Assembly (NCBI RefSeq): GCF_013387475.1
Contig: NZ_VWNB01000004.1
Span: 62,001-126,000 of the forward strand
DNA: 64,000 nt
Direction of reading: 5' to 3'
Origin: Mariprofundus sp. KV
GTDB taxonomy: Bacteria; Pseudomonadota; Zetaproteobacteria; Mariprofundales; Mariprofundaceae
Positions within the stretch are counted from its first letter, which is position 1; every line of letters starts with the position of its first letter. The notes under the pieces were generated by a model. It ran no database searches. It was not told the origin of the DNA and was given only the letters and a program-made list of their open reading frames with translations. Shown piece by piece: positions 36,591-45,730 of the stretch. A program made the position numbers and the translations under genes.

Positions 36591-37602
36591 CTTCTTCACC
36601 ATCCATATGCTGTACTTCCAGCACCACTTTGCCACTCATGCCGCCTGCTTCAATCAGGCGGTGTGCATCAGCCGCCTGCTCCAGAGGCAAGGTCTCGGAG
36701 ACAAATATTGAGAGCTGCTGCTGATCAAAGAACTGAGCGCACTGCTCAAGAATATCACTGTGATGTTCTGCCGCCTCATTCAGGCCGAGCAGCATCGGGG
36801 TGAGCATCAGCTCCTGAGAGATGCGGATATTGCGCAGGCGAATGGTTTTCCAGTCGGCATCTGCAGGAACCTGCAGGATGGTGACGATATCACCATAGAC
36901 TGCGGTGGCGGCAACAAGCTGATTGAAGGCATCACCACCGACGGTATCAAAGGCGACATCCACGCCGGCATTGTCAGTCCAGTCCAGCAGTGCCTGCGTG
37001 ATATTTTCATTGCGGTAGTTGATTGCCAGATCTGCACCGAGCTGTTTGACCAGAGCGGCTTTTTCATCAGAGCTGACTGTGGTTGCCACTTCACAGCCGG
37101 CCAGTTTGGCCAACTGGATGGCGACATGACCAACGCCACCTGCACCGGCATGGATGAACACCTTCTGGTCTGAGTTGATGCGGGCGCGATCAAAGAGTGC
37201 TTCCCAGGCTGTGATCAGCACCAGCGGTGCCGCTGCGGCATCGATAAAGTCGAGACAGTCAGGTTTCATCGCCACGTAGGCTTCGGGAACAGCAATATAT
37301 TCTGCGTAGTTGCCCGCCTTCTGACCAAGGCCTCCATAGCAGTAGTAGACCGGGTCGCCGGGTTCAAAGCGGGTTACATCGGCACCCACCGCCTCAACGA
37401 TGCCGGCACCGTCACAACCGAGAATGGCAGGTAGCTCGCCGGCCATGAAGAGGCCGTTGCTGCGCACTTTGGTATCGACCGGATTAATGCCGGCAGCGAT
37501 AACCTGAACCAGAATTTCATTGGCAGCACATGCCGGTTTTTCAGCTTCGCCTACCAGCAATTGATCCGCATTGCCCGCTTCCTGCATGAATACTGCCCGC
37601 AT
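36583..37602 (-). CDS. Zinc-free MDR-family quinone oxidoreductase (Qor-like)
   Basis: About 339 residues from the ATG at 37602, with AGAGGAGAG upstream; the longer frame reaches into the promoter region. GroES-like N-terminal part with GINPVDTKVRSNG and ILGCDGAGIVEAVG, then the Rossmann motif HAGAGGVGHVAIQLAK. Zinc-ligand Cys residues of alcohol dehydrogenases are absent. Such enzymes reduce quinones or enones with NADPH. The small membrane gene is coupled downstream. Confidence 0.85.
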   Translation of the reverse strand: MRAVFMQEAGNADQLLVGEAEKPACAANEILVQVIAAGINPVDTKVRSNGLFMAGELPAILGCDGAGIVEAVGADVTRFEPGDPVYYCYGGLGQKAGNYAEYIAVPEAYVAMKPDCLDFIDAAAAPLVLITAWEALFDRARINSDQKVFIHAGAGGVGHVAIQLAKLAGCEVATTVSSDEKAALVKQLGADLAINYRNENITQALLDWTDNAGVDVAFDTVGGDAFNQLVAATAVYGDIVTILQVPADADWKTIRLRNIRISQELMLTPMLLGLNEAAEHHSDILEQCAQFFDQQQLSIFVSETLPLEQAADAHRLIEAGGMSGKVVLEVQHMDGEEDA

Positions 37603-37737
37603 GATTTCTCTCCTCTTCAGTGGTGATCTGTGATGTACAAATTCCAGCATAGTTCGCTGAATATGGAAAGCCACTGACATTTGATCACGGCAGGTCTAAA
37701 ATTGCGCCTCCCTCCATTGCAGGTAAAGGCGCTATAC

Positions 37738-39351
37738 ATGAAAGCTTCTCAGCAGGTAGAACTCTTCGACACTACACTTCGCGACGGCGCCCAGACGGCA
37801 GGCATCGCTTTTTCCGTTGAGGATAAGATGCGCATTGCCAATCGCCTTGCCGACTTCGGCATCGACTGGATTGAGGGTGGCTGGCCGGGAGCCAGTCCCA
37901 AGGATGATCTCTTCTTTGAACAGATGCGGCAGCGCGACTGGCCCAACAGCGCTCTGGTGGCCTTCGGGTCAACCGGCAGGCCGGGCCATGCGGCAGAGAA
38001 AGATCACGGACTGAACAATCTTGTGGCATCAGGTGCAGACGCGGTCTGCATCTTCGGTAAAAGCTGGGATATCCACGCCACCAAAGCACTCGGCATTACG
38101 CTGCAGGAGAATCTGCAGCTGGTTTCAGGCTCTGTGGCCTATCTGAAACAGCATATTGATACAGTGATGTTCGACGCAGAGCACTTTTTCGACGGTTATA
38201 CCGCCAACCCTGAGTATGCGATGCAGGTGCTGCAGGCCGCGGCTGATGGCGGGGCGGATGCGCTGATTCTCTGTGATACCAATGGTGGCTCTGTCTCATC
38301 ACGGGTGTTTGATGTGGTGCGGGAGGTGGTCACGCGTTTTCCGGACAAGGTGATCGGAATTCATGCCCATAATGACTGTGAGCTGGCTGTATCCAACAGT
38401 GTGGCCGCCGTGCAGGCCGGAGCCCGGCAGGTGCAGGGGACTATCAACGGCATCGGTGAACGCTGTGGTAATGCCAATCTGATCTCGGTGATTCCCATTC
38501 TGAAACTTAAGCTGAATATCGATTGTGATGTCTCTGATGATGAGCTGAAACAGCTTTTTTCACTCTCCAGTTTTGTCAACGAGATGGCCAATCGTCTGCC
38601 CTGGAAGCATCAACCGTTTATTGGTCAGAATGCCTTTGCCCATAAGGGTGGCATTCATGTCTCTGCGATCCGCAAGCTGAGTAGCCTTTATGAACATATT
38701 GATCCGGGCTTGGTGGGTAACGAGCAGCGTATCATGGTTTCTGATCAGGCCGGACGCAGTAATATATTGAGTAAAATGCAGCTTCTTGAGCCGGAGGCGG
38801 GGCTGGCAGATGATGATCCGGTTGTGGCTGAGGCGGTAAAACGTATCAAGGAGCTGGAGGCGGCCGGTTACGCTTTTGAGGGGGCCGATGCCTCATTCCA
38901 GCTGCTGCTGCGCCGTGCGATGGGTCGTTTTAAACGCCACTTTGAGCTGGTGCGTTTTCGTGTTTATGATGAGAAGCGCGGGCATCATGACGCGCCTGAG
39001 GCGGAGGCTACGGTGCAGGTGCGAGTGGGGGGTAAACTGGTGCACGCTGCTGCCCTTGGTAACGGCCCGGTCAATGCGATGGATAAAGCGATCAGAGCCG
39101 CACTGGTTGATGCCTATCCGGGACTGAGTTCGATGCAGCTGAGTGATTTTAAGGTGCGTGTACTATCCACCAAACAGGCAACCGAGGCGATGGTGCGTGT
39201 ATTGATCGAATCGAGTGACGGTCATCGCAAGTGGAGTACAGTGGGAGTGTCCACCGATGTGCTGGAGGCGGCCTATCGGGCGCTCAATGATGCCATTGAG
39301 TACAAGCTGGTGATTGATCAGGTGCCGCCGCCTGATGAGCTGGGCGCTTGA
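37738..39351 (+). CDS. cimA: (R)-Citramalate synthase
   Basis: About 537 residues from the ATG at 37738 (AGGTAAAGG upstream). Catalytic domain of the DRE-TIM type: LFDTTLRDGAQ near the start, HAHNDCELAV metal ligands, INGIGERCGNANL, then HKGGIHVSA. A C-terminal LeuA dimerisation/regulatory domain lies after about 380. The length and the LRDGAQTAG form fit CimA rather than LeuA. It condenses pyruvate and acetyl-CoA for the threonine-independent isoleucine route. The PCD gene starts within its stop (TTGA). Confidence 0.9.
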   Translation: MKASQQVELFDTTLRDGAQTAGIAFSVEDKMRIANRLADFGIDWIEGGWPGASPKDDLFFEQMRQRDWPNSALVAFGSTGRPGHAAEKDHGLNNLVASGADAVCIFGKSWDIHATKALGITLQENLQLVSGSVAYLKQHIDTVMFDAEHFFDGYTANPEYAMQVLQAAADGGADALILCDTNGGSVSSRVFDVVREVVTRFPDKVIGIHAHNDCELAVSNSVAAVQAGARQVQGTINGIGERCGNANLISVIPILKLKLNIDCDVSDDELKQLFSLSSFVNEMANRLPWKHQPFIGQNAFAHKGGIHVSAIRKLSSLYEHIDPGLVGNEQRIMVSDQAGRSNILSKMQLLEPEAGLADDDPVVAEAVKRIKELEAAGYAFEGADASFQLLLRRAMGRFKRHFELVRFRVYDEKRGHHDAPEAEATVQVRVGGKLVHAAALGNGPVNAMDKAIRAALVDAYPGLSSMQLSDFKVRVLSTKQATEAMVRVLIESSDGHRKWSTVGVSTDVLEAAYRALNDAIEYKLVIDQVPPPDELGA

Positions 39352-39674
39352 AGCGACTGCAGGATAAACGCTGCCTGCCCTGTCAGGGTGGCGTCGCCCC
39401 TATGGGCAGAGAAGAGGCCGAGCTGTTGTTGATTGATATTCCCGGCTGGCAGCTCTCTGATGATGCCAGGCAGCTGCGCCGCTCCTTTACCTTTAAAACC
39501 TTTGTCGATGCGCAGCTGTTTGCAGCGACGGTGGGTGAACTCTCAGAGGAGGAGGGGCATCACCCCGACATCGCTTATGGCTGGGGTTACTGCACCATTA
39601 CCTTCTATACCCATAAAATCGGCGGCCTGCATGAGAATGATTTTATCATGGCCGCGAAGGTGAACAGCCTCTAG
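39348..39674 (+). CDS. 4a-hydroxytetrahydrobiopterin dehydratase (PCD/DCoH)
   Basis: 108 residues, TTG start overlapping the cimA stop. The family motif EGHHPDIAYGWG carries the catalytic His pair, with the TFYTHKIGGLHENDF end. It dehydrates 4a-carbinolamine to recycle pterin for aromatic amino-acid hydroxylases; in many bacteria lacking those it has a role in molybdopterin metabolism or is a moonlighting protein. No hydroxylase gene is nearby. Confidence 0.9.
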   Translation: MKRLQDKRCLPCQGGVAPMGREEAELLLIDIPGWQLSDDARQLRRSFTFKTFVDAQLFAATVGELSEEEGHHPDIAYGWGYCTITFYTHKIGGLHENDFIMAAKVNSL

Positions 39675-39883
39675 GGAAACTCTGAACAAGTCAGCGTATC
39701 CGAGCAGGCCCTGCCAACATCATGCACTCTCAGTGCTTGATGTTGTGTGCAAAGGAAAGTGAGCCTCCACCAAGGGATATTCTCTCGCGCAAGAAGGGCG
39801 ATTCACCTGATGCCCTGGGGGGCAAAAGTGAATCGGATTTCATTAAGAACTATCGCGCAATGGGATCCCATTGCTTGCTGGTG
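39675..39883. repeat. Intergenic region with three nested inverted repeats
   Basis: Between PCD and PBP1A (about 210 bp, no gene). Hairpin 1 at 39715-39745: CAACATCA/TGATGTTG outer stem with inner GCACT/AGTGC and loop CTC. Hairpin 2 at 39800-39834: GATTCAC/GTGAATC with inner TGCCC/GGGCA. A perfect 18-bp palindrome lies at 39857-39874, just after the mrcA stop. None has a T-run. Confidence 0.75.
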
Positions 39884-42292
39884 TTACAGGCCTAAGCCGA
39901 AGAAGCCGGTATCCTCTTTGGGAGCCTGATTCTGCTCAGTCGCACTTCCCTCTAAAGCAGGTGTCTCTTCAGTCGGTGCCGTTCCTCTGCGGAATGCTTC
40001 CAGAAATACCTCTTCACTATCCGGTCCGGGCAACAGTCCGGTTTTATCATCAATGACCACCCACTCGATGCCTTCAGGCGGGGTGAAGTCGACGACCGGG
40101 CGCCCTTTGTGGAAGGCCTGCATCGACTCTAACCATGTTGGCAGTGCAGCTCTGGCACCGGTTTCACGACGGCCCATCGGTGTGGGTGTGTCTCGACCAG
40201 ACCAGACGCCGGTGAGCACCTGTGGTGTATAACCCATAAACCAGGCATCAACCTGATTGTTGGTAGTGCCGGTTTTACCTGCGGCCGGACGATTCAGGGC
40301 ACGGGCGCGCTGGCCGGTGCCGCGTTCGATAACACCCTTCATGATATTGGTGATCAGAAAGCTGTCGACAGGATCGAGGGCGCGTTGAGCCGGGCGCATA
40401 CTGTCGCTGGCTGACATGACAGGATCAACATGGCAGACCTGACAGCGGTTACCCGAGACCGAACGGTGCAGGGTATTGCCTGTACGATCCTGCACCTGCT
40501 GAATAGAGACAGGTGTCCACTTCTGCCCCTGATCAGCCATGACGGCGTAGGAGTTGGTGAGCGCCTCAAGGGAGACTTCGGTTGCACCGAGTGCAAGCGC
40601 CAGCTGGGGCGGGAACTTTCGCTCCAGCGGGTAGAGTTCGAGATCATTGAGGAAACGTCTGATGCCGACATTCTGCAATACCTTGATGGAGGCGAGATTG
40701 CGTGAATGCTCCAGTGCGTTGCGCAGTGGGACGGGGCCGGCAAATTTGTCTTTATAGTTTTCAGGACGCCAGAACTCATCGCTGGTATCGCTGTCGAATA
40801 CCACCGGTGTATCCATGACAATCGTTGCCGGGGTTGAACCGCTGGTCAGCGCAGAGGTGTAGAGAAACGGTTTAAATGCACTGCCCGGCTGACGCATCGC
40901 CTGATGCACGCGATCAAAGCCTGCGGTCTGGTAATCATAGCCGCCGACACGTGCCAGCACGGTGCCACGTTCCATGTCGATGGCGTAGAGTGCGGATTCA
41001 ATCGATGGTTCCTGGGCCAGGCGAACGCCCTGCCTGGCTGTTCCCTGCAGGCGGATCTCATCACCCTTGATCCAGCTGCGCGGACGCTTTTTCAGCTCAG
41101 CGAGCTGTTCTTCAGTTGCACCCTCTTTTTCATATTCCGAAATCGGCTTCCAGTTCCAGTTTGGTTTGCTTAGCTGCCAGAGGTTTCTGCCATCATTAAC
41201 AGTCAAATCACCATTGCGCGCCATCTTGGTTACCAGCGCCGGGATAATTTCATCAGTGGCCGGAGCAACGGGTTTGCCCTCGCGAGCTTTATGCCAGGCT
41301 TCCAGTAGTGTTATCCATGTTTCAGATGGATGGTTGACCGGGTAACGGTAGTATTGGCGCTGTTCGATATCCAGTGCGCCGTGACGCACTGCGCGGATGG
41401 CAGCATTCTGCGCGTTGGGATCAAACGGTACGACGATGGTCAGCCCCTGCCTGCGCAGGGTTTTCAGGCCGAAACGTTCAGTCAGCTGGCGCAGTACCAG
41501 ATCGGCATAAGCGTCATTGAGCTTGGGGTCGTCCAGGTCGGCAACAAGCATCGGTTCGCGGCTAGCCAGCTCAACCTCATGTTCAGTGGCAAAACCGCTG
41601 TTCTGCATTAGCTGCAGTACGGTGTTACGCCGTTGCGTCGCTTTTTCAGGATTGATGTGCGGCGCATATTTTCCAGGAGATTTCGGCATGCCTGCAATAG
41701 TGGCGCACTCGGCCAGAGTCAGCTCATTCAGCGGCTTGTGAAAGTAGCGCCATGCAGCAGAGGCGACGCCATAAGAGCCGCGTCCGAGATAGATCTGATT
41801 CAGGTAGAGGTAGAGGATATCATCTTTGGAGAACGATTTTTCAATGCGATAGGCGAGGATCGCTTCACGGATTTTGCGGGTGTAAGAGCGTTCTGAGGTG
41901 AGCAGGAAGTTTTTTGCCACCTGCTGGGTAATGGTTGAGCCGCCCTGTACGGTGTGGCCAGCACGCAGGTTGGCCAGTGCAGCCGAGAGAATGCGGGCAG
42001 GATTGATGCCGGGGTGTTCGTAAAACTGCTGATCCTCAGCAGCAAGGAATGCTTTGGTGAGGGTGTCCGGAATCTCATCAAATGGCGTCAGGATGCGGTG
42101 CTCGTCGGCATACTCGGCAATCAGTTCACCGTCACTGTTATAGACGCGGGAGACCAGTGGCGGTTGATAGTCGGAAAGAGCGGATAGTTCAGGCAGGTTG
42201 CTGGAGAAGAGAAGATAACCTATCGTAATGCCCATCACAGCCAGCAGACTTAAGGAGACTAGTATTTTCGCGATAATGGATAGGATGCGCAT
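39884..42292 (-). CDS. mrcA: Penicillin-binding protein 1A (bifunctional)
   Basis: About 802 residues from the ATG at 42292. One N-terminal transmembrane helix, then glycosyltransferase family 51 with AFLAAEDQQFYEHPGI, GGSTITQQVAKN and the LNQIYLGRGSYGV motif; the transpeptidase has SxxK in QPGSAFKPF, SxN in EHSRNLAS and KTGTTNN. It polymerises and cross-links peptidoglycan. An OB-like insert lies between the two domains. Start inferred from MRILSIIAK; divergent from fimT with about 20 bp between starts. Confidence 0.95.
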   Translation of the reverse strand: MRILSIIAKILVSLSLLAVMGITIGYLLFSSNLPELSALSDYQPPLVSRVYNSDGELIAEYADEHRILTPFDEIPDTLTKAFLAAEDQQFYEHPGINPARILSAALANLRAGHTVQGGSTITQQVAKNFLLTSERSYTRKIREAILAYRIEKSFSKDDILYLYLNQIYLGRGSYGVASAAWRYFHKPLNELTLAECATIAGMPKSPGKYAPHINPEKATQRRNTVLQLMQNSGFATEHEVELASREPMLVADLDDPKLNDAYADLVLRQLTERFGLKTLRRQGLTIVVPFDPNAQNAAIRAVRHGALDIEQRQYYRYPVNHPSETWITLLEAWHKAREGKPVAPATDEIIPALVTKMARNGDLTVNDGRNLWQLSKPNWNWKPISEYEKEGATEEQLAELKKRPRSWIKGDEIRLQGTARQGVRLAQEPSIESALYAIDMERGTVLARVGGYDYQTAGFDRVHQAMRQPGSAFKPFLYTSALTSGSTPATIVMDTPVVFDSDTSDEFWRPENYKDKFAGPVPLRNALEHSRNLASIKVLQNVGIRRFLNDLELYPLERKFPPQLALALGATEVSLEALTNSYAVMADQGQKWTPVSIQQVQDRTGNTLHRSVSGNRCQVCHVDPVMSASDSMRPAQRALDPVDSFLITNIMKGVIERGTGQRARALNRPAAGKTGTTNNQVDAWFMGYTPQVLTGVWSGRDTPTPMGRRETGARAALPTWLESMQAFHKGRPVVDFTPPEGIEWVVIDDKTGLLPGPDSEEVFLEAFRRGTAPTEETPALEGSATEQNQAPKEDTGFFGLGL

Positions 42293-42314
42293 TAACCCGA
42301 ATTCAAGCGGAAGC

Positions 42315-42782
42315 ATGGGGCTCAGGCAAGCCGGAGTTTTTACACCGGCCTTATCCTTGTCAGAACAGCGCGGTTTCACGCTGATCGAAGTGATGATTGT
42401 GATTGTCATCATTGGTGTGATGACCACGATAGCGATTCCCGCTTTTTCAGATTGGCGAGACAGGCAGGCGGTTCGCAGTGCGACGCAAACGTTGATGTCT
42501 CACCTGAAACAGGCGCGGGTGACCGCCGTAGCAGAGAACAGGAGTGTGACCATTGATTTCACCTCAACCACAGCTTACACCTATGACACTGGCGCTTGTG
42601 GCACCTGTCGAAACCTGCAAATGGATTTAACCCAGTTTGGCGGCGTGGCTTTTTCTGCACTTCCGACTGATCGGACATTCAACAGTCGGGGAACAGTGAA
42701 TTTTGGTAACATGACTCTGCAGGCTGGTTCAGCCAGCACACAAATTACTGTAAATATTGTCGGCAGGGCATTCATCCAATGA
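42315..42782 (+). CDS. GspH/FimT-family minor pseudopilin
   Basis: About 155 residues from the ATG at 42315; ATGs at 42276 and 42285 and a TTG at about 42356 also exist. The leader ends before RGFTLIEVM, the prepilin cleavage motif for PilD, followed by a hydrophobic helix (IVIVIIGVMTTIAIPAF). The C-terminal part has a Cys pair (GACGTC) and a GspH-like beta region. Its stop overlaps the pilV-like start (ATGA). Confidence 0.85.
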   Translation: MGLRQAGVFTPALSLSEQRGFTLIEVMIVIVIIGVMTTIAIPAFSDWRDRQAVRSATQTLMSHLKQARVTAVAENRSVTIDFTSTTAYTYDTGACGTCRNLQMDLTQFGGVAFSALPTDRTFNSRGTVNFGNMTLQAGSASTQITVNIVGRAFIQ

Positions 42783-43303
42783 TATTGAATAATATATATT
42801 CTGAAAGGGGTTTTACGCTGATTGAGATTCTTGTGGCGCTGGTCATTGTCTCAGTTGGCGTACTGGCACTCGGGGGCTTTGGTGTATCCATTATGGGTAG
42901 CGGCCAGGTCTCACGGGAGCGGCTGACAGCAGTGCATCTGGCTGAGCAGGTCCTGGAGTTCTGGCAGAATGATGTAAATGATCGGCCGCCGAATATTAAT
43001 GTGGCCACATGTGGATTAACTGCTCTGGGAGCCGATCCGGCAGGGTATCCTGTTACCGTCACCTGTACGCCGGATGCAGGTATCGGCATAAGCTACACCA
43101 TTGCCGCAAACAGATCCGTTGCTCAGGCACCCTTGCCATCAGCGCCAAACAACAGTTTTGGCATTGCCAACACTAATGCGGGTTCGTCTGTGAGGAATAT
43201 GGTTGGTACCATTACCCCGTGGACTAAGGTGGTGACTGTAACCTGGTCAAATAAAGGGAACTCACGATCCGTGTTCCTCACCCATATGACGAAGATGCCA
43301 TGA
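42779..43303 (+). CDS. PilV-like minor pilin
   Basis: 174 residues. Short leader, then RGFTLIEILVALVIVSVG with the family's VLALGGF continuation, as in PilV/GspI. The soluble part has a Cys pair (ATCGL, VTCTP). Starts inside the fimT-like stop and ends 4 bp into the PilW-like start. It would be cleaved by PilD and help initiate pilus assembly. Confidence 0.85.
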   Translation: MILNNIYSERGFTLIEILVALVIVSVGVLALGGFGVSIMGSGQVSRERLTAVHLAEQVLEFWQNDVNDRPPNINVATCGLTALGADPAGYPVTVTCTPDAGIGISYTIAANRSVAQAPLPSAPNNSFGIANTNAGSSVRNMVGTITPWTKVVTVTWSNKGNSRSVFLTHMTKMP

Positions 43304-43857
43304 TGAATGATCGCGTTGATACGGCTTTGCCGGATGAAAGGGGTTTCACCCTGATTGAGATGTTGATCGGTATGGCGATGGGGCTGATTATCCTTGCCGG
43401 CCTAACCACGATGTTTGTCTCCATGAACGACGCTTCGCGAGCCGTAACAACAAGAGGGGAGCGCATGGCAGACCTCTATCTTGTCTCGCATCTGATGCAG
43501 GCGGAGTTAAGGGGGGGGAAGGATATCTGCTGGGATGGCACGAACAATCAAATTATCTATCAGCCCTTGGATAGTACGGTTGCTCTGGGGGTCTGTGATA
43601 CAGTGGACGCTTCCAACGGCGCTTTTCGCATGAATGCTGCCAATGTGGGAGGGGGCAAGCCAACCCCCTATATTTGCTGGGATCAGCCGAATGTCGGCGG
43701 AGGTTGTCAGGAGTTGATCCGGGATATGAATGCAACGGGGTTAACTGCCTCGAGTGCTACCGGCATATGGGTTGTGACGCTGGTTGCCGACTACCTTAAT
43801 GAGAACAAGCAGACCAGAGAATTGAGCCTGCAGTTTAATACATGGCCGAGGAACTAA
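43300..43857 (+). CDS. PilW-like minor pilin
   Basis: 185 residues. A 14-residue leader before RGFTLIEMLIGMAMGLIILAG (cut motif RGFTLIE), typical of PilW/GspJ. The soluble part contains several Cys residues (DICWDG, GVCDTV, YICWD, GGCQEL) that may form disulfides. Overlaps the PilV-like stop by 4 bp; the PilX-like gene starts 1 bp after its stop. Confidence 0.83.
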   Translation: MMNDRVDTALPDERGFTLIEMLIGMAMGLIILAGLTTMFVSMNDASRAVTTRGERMADLYLVSHLMQAELRGGKDICWDGTNNQIIYQPLDSTVALGVCDTVDASNGAFRMNAANVGGGKPTPYICWDQPNVGGGCQELIRDMNATGLTASSATGIWVVTLVADYLNENKQTRELSLQFNTWPRN

Positions 43858-43858
43858 T

Positions 43859-44842
43859 ATGATCTCCACAGTGAATCATCAGAAGGGTTTTGTTCTTATT
43901 ACTTCCCTGATCATGTTAAGTCTTCTGACGCTCATGTCTCTGGCCATGTTCTTTACCGGCCGCACGGCTACGCAGACCAGTGCCTCTGCACAGAGCTCAA
44001 CTGAAGCCTACTATTATGCCGAAACGGCGATCAACTATATCAACTGGGCATTTCACAATGATGCTGATTTTGATAACGCCACCTACGCTGCGGGTGGCTA
44101 CAGGCATTTGGCCTTTGGTGATCCAGTGCCACCTGCAGCCGATACTGCCGGTGATATGAGTGAGATGAACGCCTACCTTTCAGATCCAGGGCCAACTGCA
44201 ATCAGTGATACAGATGCAGCAGGATTGGCAGGCCAGATCATGTATTTTGACAATACACCTCTGGCTAACCGCGCTATATGTTTTAACTCTGAACCTGATC
44301 CCGGAGCGGGGGTGGCTCTAACCTATCCGAACTGTATCAATGTGCAGCTGGCCCCCACGGATTCTAGGCTCATTGCAGCACAGCCTACGATGTTTAATGT
44401 CAGTACGAGTCTGCCGCGTTATCTCAAGCTTGATATCGCTGCTGATGGTACAATCACAGCAACGATTCCACAGCTTCCACACCGGAGTCCGACTACTGCC
44501 ACTGTTGGCCCGATTGTTGGCGAAGATATCCCCGATAATGGAGCCATTGTCTGGCTTACAGCCGCGGATAAAAATGATATCGATTCCGATATAGAGATTT
44601 TTCCTCTCCAGCCTGGAGCAGGAGCATCGGCGGTTGATGCCTGTACATCACTTGGCGGAGGATGTCCTTGTAACGCAGCCGCTTCTACGGCTAATTCGAG
44701 GGCATGTGATGCCAATTCAGGGCTGTGGCTGGATGGGCAAGTTGTCGCTGGCGCATGGGACCCTCCATACAAGGTGGCAGCTTATGCTATCGGTTATGTG
44801 AATGGTGCGCCTACCCATCTGATTCGTGCTATTATCTATTAG
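43859..44842 (+). CDS. PilX-like minor pilin
   Basis: 327 residues. Leader ends QKGF, followed by VLITSLIMLSLLTLMSLAMFF, the variant without the Glu-5 (Thr/Ser-rich instead of TLIE), usual for PilX/GspK. It is long for a PilX (typically about 200), with a Cys-rich C-terminal segment (GGGCPCN, SRACDAN). Last of the fimT-V-W-X set. No pilY1 or pilE follows; the secreted repeat proteins start 112 bp later. Confidence 0.8.
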   Translation: MISTVNHQKGFVLITSLIMLSLLTLMSLAMFFTGRTATQTSASAQSSTEAYYYAETAINYINWAFHNDADFDNATYAAGGYRHLAFGDPVPPAADTAGDMSEMNAYLSDPGPTAISDTDAAGLAGQIMYFDNTPLANRAICFNSEPDPGAGVALTYPNCINVQLAPTDSRLIAAQPTMFNVSTSLPRYLKLDIAADGTITATIPQLPHRSPTTATVGPIVGEDIPDNGAIVWLTAADKNDIDSDIEIFPLQPGAGASAVDACTSLGGGCPCNAAASTANSRACDANSGLWLDGQVVAGAWDPPYKVAAYAIGYVNGAPTHLIRAIIY

Positions 44843-44901
44843 ATTTGATTCTTGATAGGGTTATTAATGCGTCATTCTGCCGCAATTTAATTCTAGTGAA
44901 T

Positions 44902-44929
44902 TTGACCACAGCGTAAAAACAGAGATACT
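44902..44929 (+). promoter_or_regulatory. Sigma-70-type promoter before the first repeat-protein gene
   Basis: TTGACC, 16-bp spacer, GATACT, 26 bp before the ATG. A weak CRP-like dyad (AGTGA-N6-CCACA, 44895-44910) overlaps the -35, without class II geometry. Confidence 0.5.
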
Positions 44930-44954
44930 CGCTTTTTTTTGAGGTGACAGGTTT

Positions 44955-45545
44955 ATGAAAAAGACAATTCTATTTAGCGCATTTGCTGCGATCTTTATGC
45001 TGGTTGCAGTTGGCCACCAAGGTGGCTCTGTGACGTTTGATGTTCCAGCTGCAGTTGCTGGCGATGATGACAGCAAGTCAAAGTCCAAGAGTGATGATGA
45101 CGATAAGTCAAAGTCCAAGAGTGATGATGACGATAAGTCAAAGTCCAAGAGCGATGATGACGATAAGTCAAAGTCCAAGAGTGATGATGACGATAAGTCA
45201 AAGTCCAAGAGTGATGATGACGATAAGTCAAAGTCAAAAAGTGACGAAGACGATTCTGATGGAACATACAGCGAATTGTCCGATGATGAAGATTCGGAGC
45301 ATGGGGACTCTACAAGTGGTGGTTCCAAGGTCTCTGTTTGCCACGATGGATCAACGTTGTCGGTAGGCGCTTCCTCTGAAAGTGCTCATCTTGCTCATGG
45401 GGACACTGCCGGCGCGTGTGTTGTAGCTTCTTCTTGTGACTGTCCTCCAGGCATTACAGCGTGTACCTGTGCGGATGGTAGTGATGGAAGCCCTTCAGCT
45501 GCTTTGCCTACTGCCGCAGGACCTGTTCAGCATCGCTCATATTAA
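44955..45545 (+). CDS. Secreted Asp/Ser/Lys repeat protein 1 with C-H/HGD module
   Basis: 196 residues; family not recognised. Sec signal peptide about 1-35 (ending near AAVA). Residues about 36-96 are six 10-residue units of DDDDKSKSKS encoded by 30-bp tandem repeats. An acidic stretch follows, then the module KVSVCHDGSTLSVG...AHLAHGDTAGAC (about 126-155), a CDCPPG...CTCADG cysteine cluster and a Pro/Ala tail ending HRSY. The module also occurs in the next two genes. It is extracytoplasmic and extremely hydrophilic; the Cys/His residues could bind metal or form disulfides. Position after the minor pilins suggests a surface or pilus-associated role, which is inference. A terminator follows. 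Confidence 0.8.
   Translation: MKKTILFSAFAAIFMLVAVGHQGGSVTFDVPAAVAGDDDSKSKSKSDDDDKSKSKSDDDDKSKSKSDDDDKSKSKSDDDDKSKSKSDDDDKSKSKSDEDDSDGTYSELSDDEDSEHGDSTSGGSKVSVCHDGSTLSVGASSESAHLAHGDTAGACVVASSCDCPPGITACTCADGSDGSPSAALPTAAGPVQHRSY
45061..45240 (+). repeat. Six 30-bp tandem repeats coding DDDDKSKSKS
   Basis: Six units in frame, nearly identical; the first and last have small variants (GACAGC for GACGAT; CAAAAA end). Confidence 0.93.
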
Positions 45546-45567
45546 TAAATAAGCGTCGCAGCTCTCG

Positions 45568-45603
45568 AAAGCCGGCATCTCTAAAGGATGTCGGCTTTTT
45601 TTA
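45568..45603 (+). terminator. Rho-independent terminator after repeat protein 1
   Basis: Arms AGCCGGCATC and GATGTCGGCT (one G-T pair), then seven Ts. Confidence 0.88.
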
Positions 45604-45684
45604 TTTAAGTTGCGCCAAATCTGACCGATATTTACCCTGATGGTTGTGAAAGTTGCACCTGTGATATTTTAGAGAAACAGAAGA

Positions 45685-45730
45685 AAATGTGATCTGCGTC
45701 GCATTATTGGGCGGTTTCCAGATGGATAGT
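45685..45730 (+). promoter_or_regulatory. CRP-like site and class II promoter before repeat protein 2
   Basis: TGTGA-N6-TCGCA centred at 45695.5 (one mismatch from TGTGA-N6-TCACA) in an AAA...ATTA context. GATAGT at 45725-45730 falls exactly where a -10 would lie for a site at -41.5, giving a start near 45737. A stem-loop (AATGGC/GCCATT, 45737-45754) would begin at that base. Confidence 0.5.

Noticed and set aside
39675-39883. Intact insertion sequence
   Set aside because: Inverted repeats are present, but there is no transposase frame or flanking target duplication I could see.
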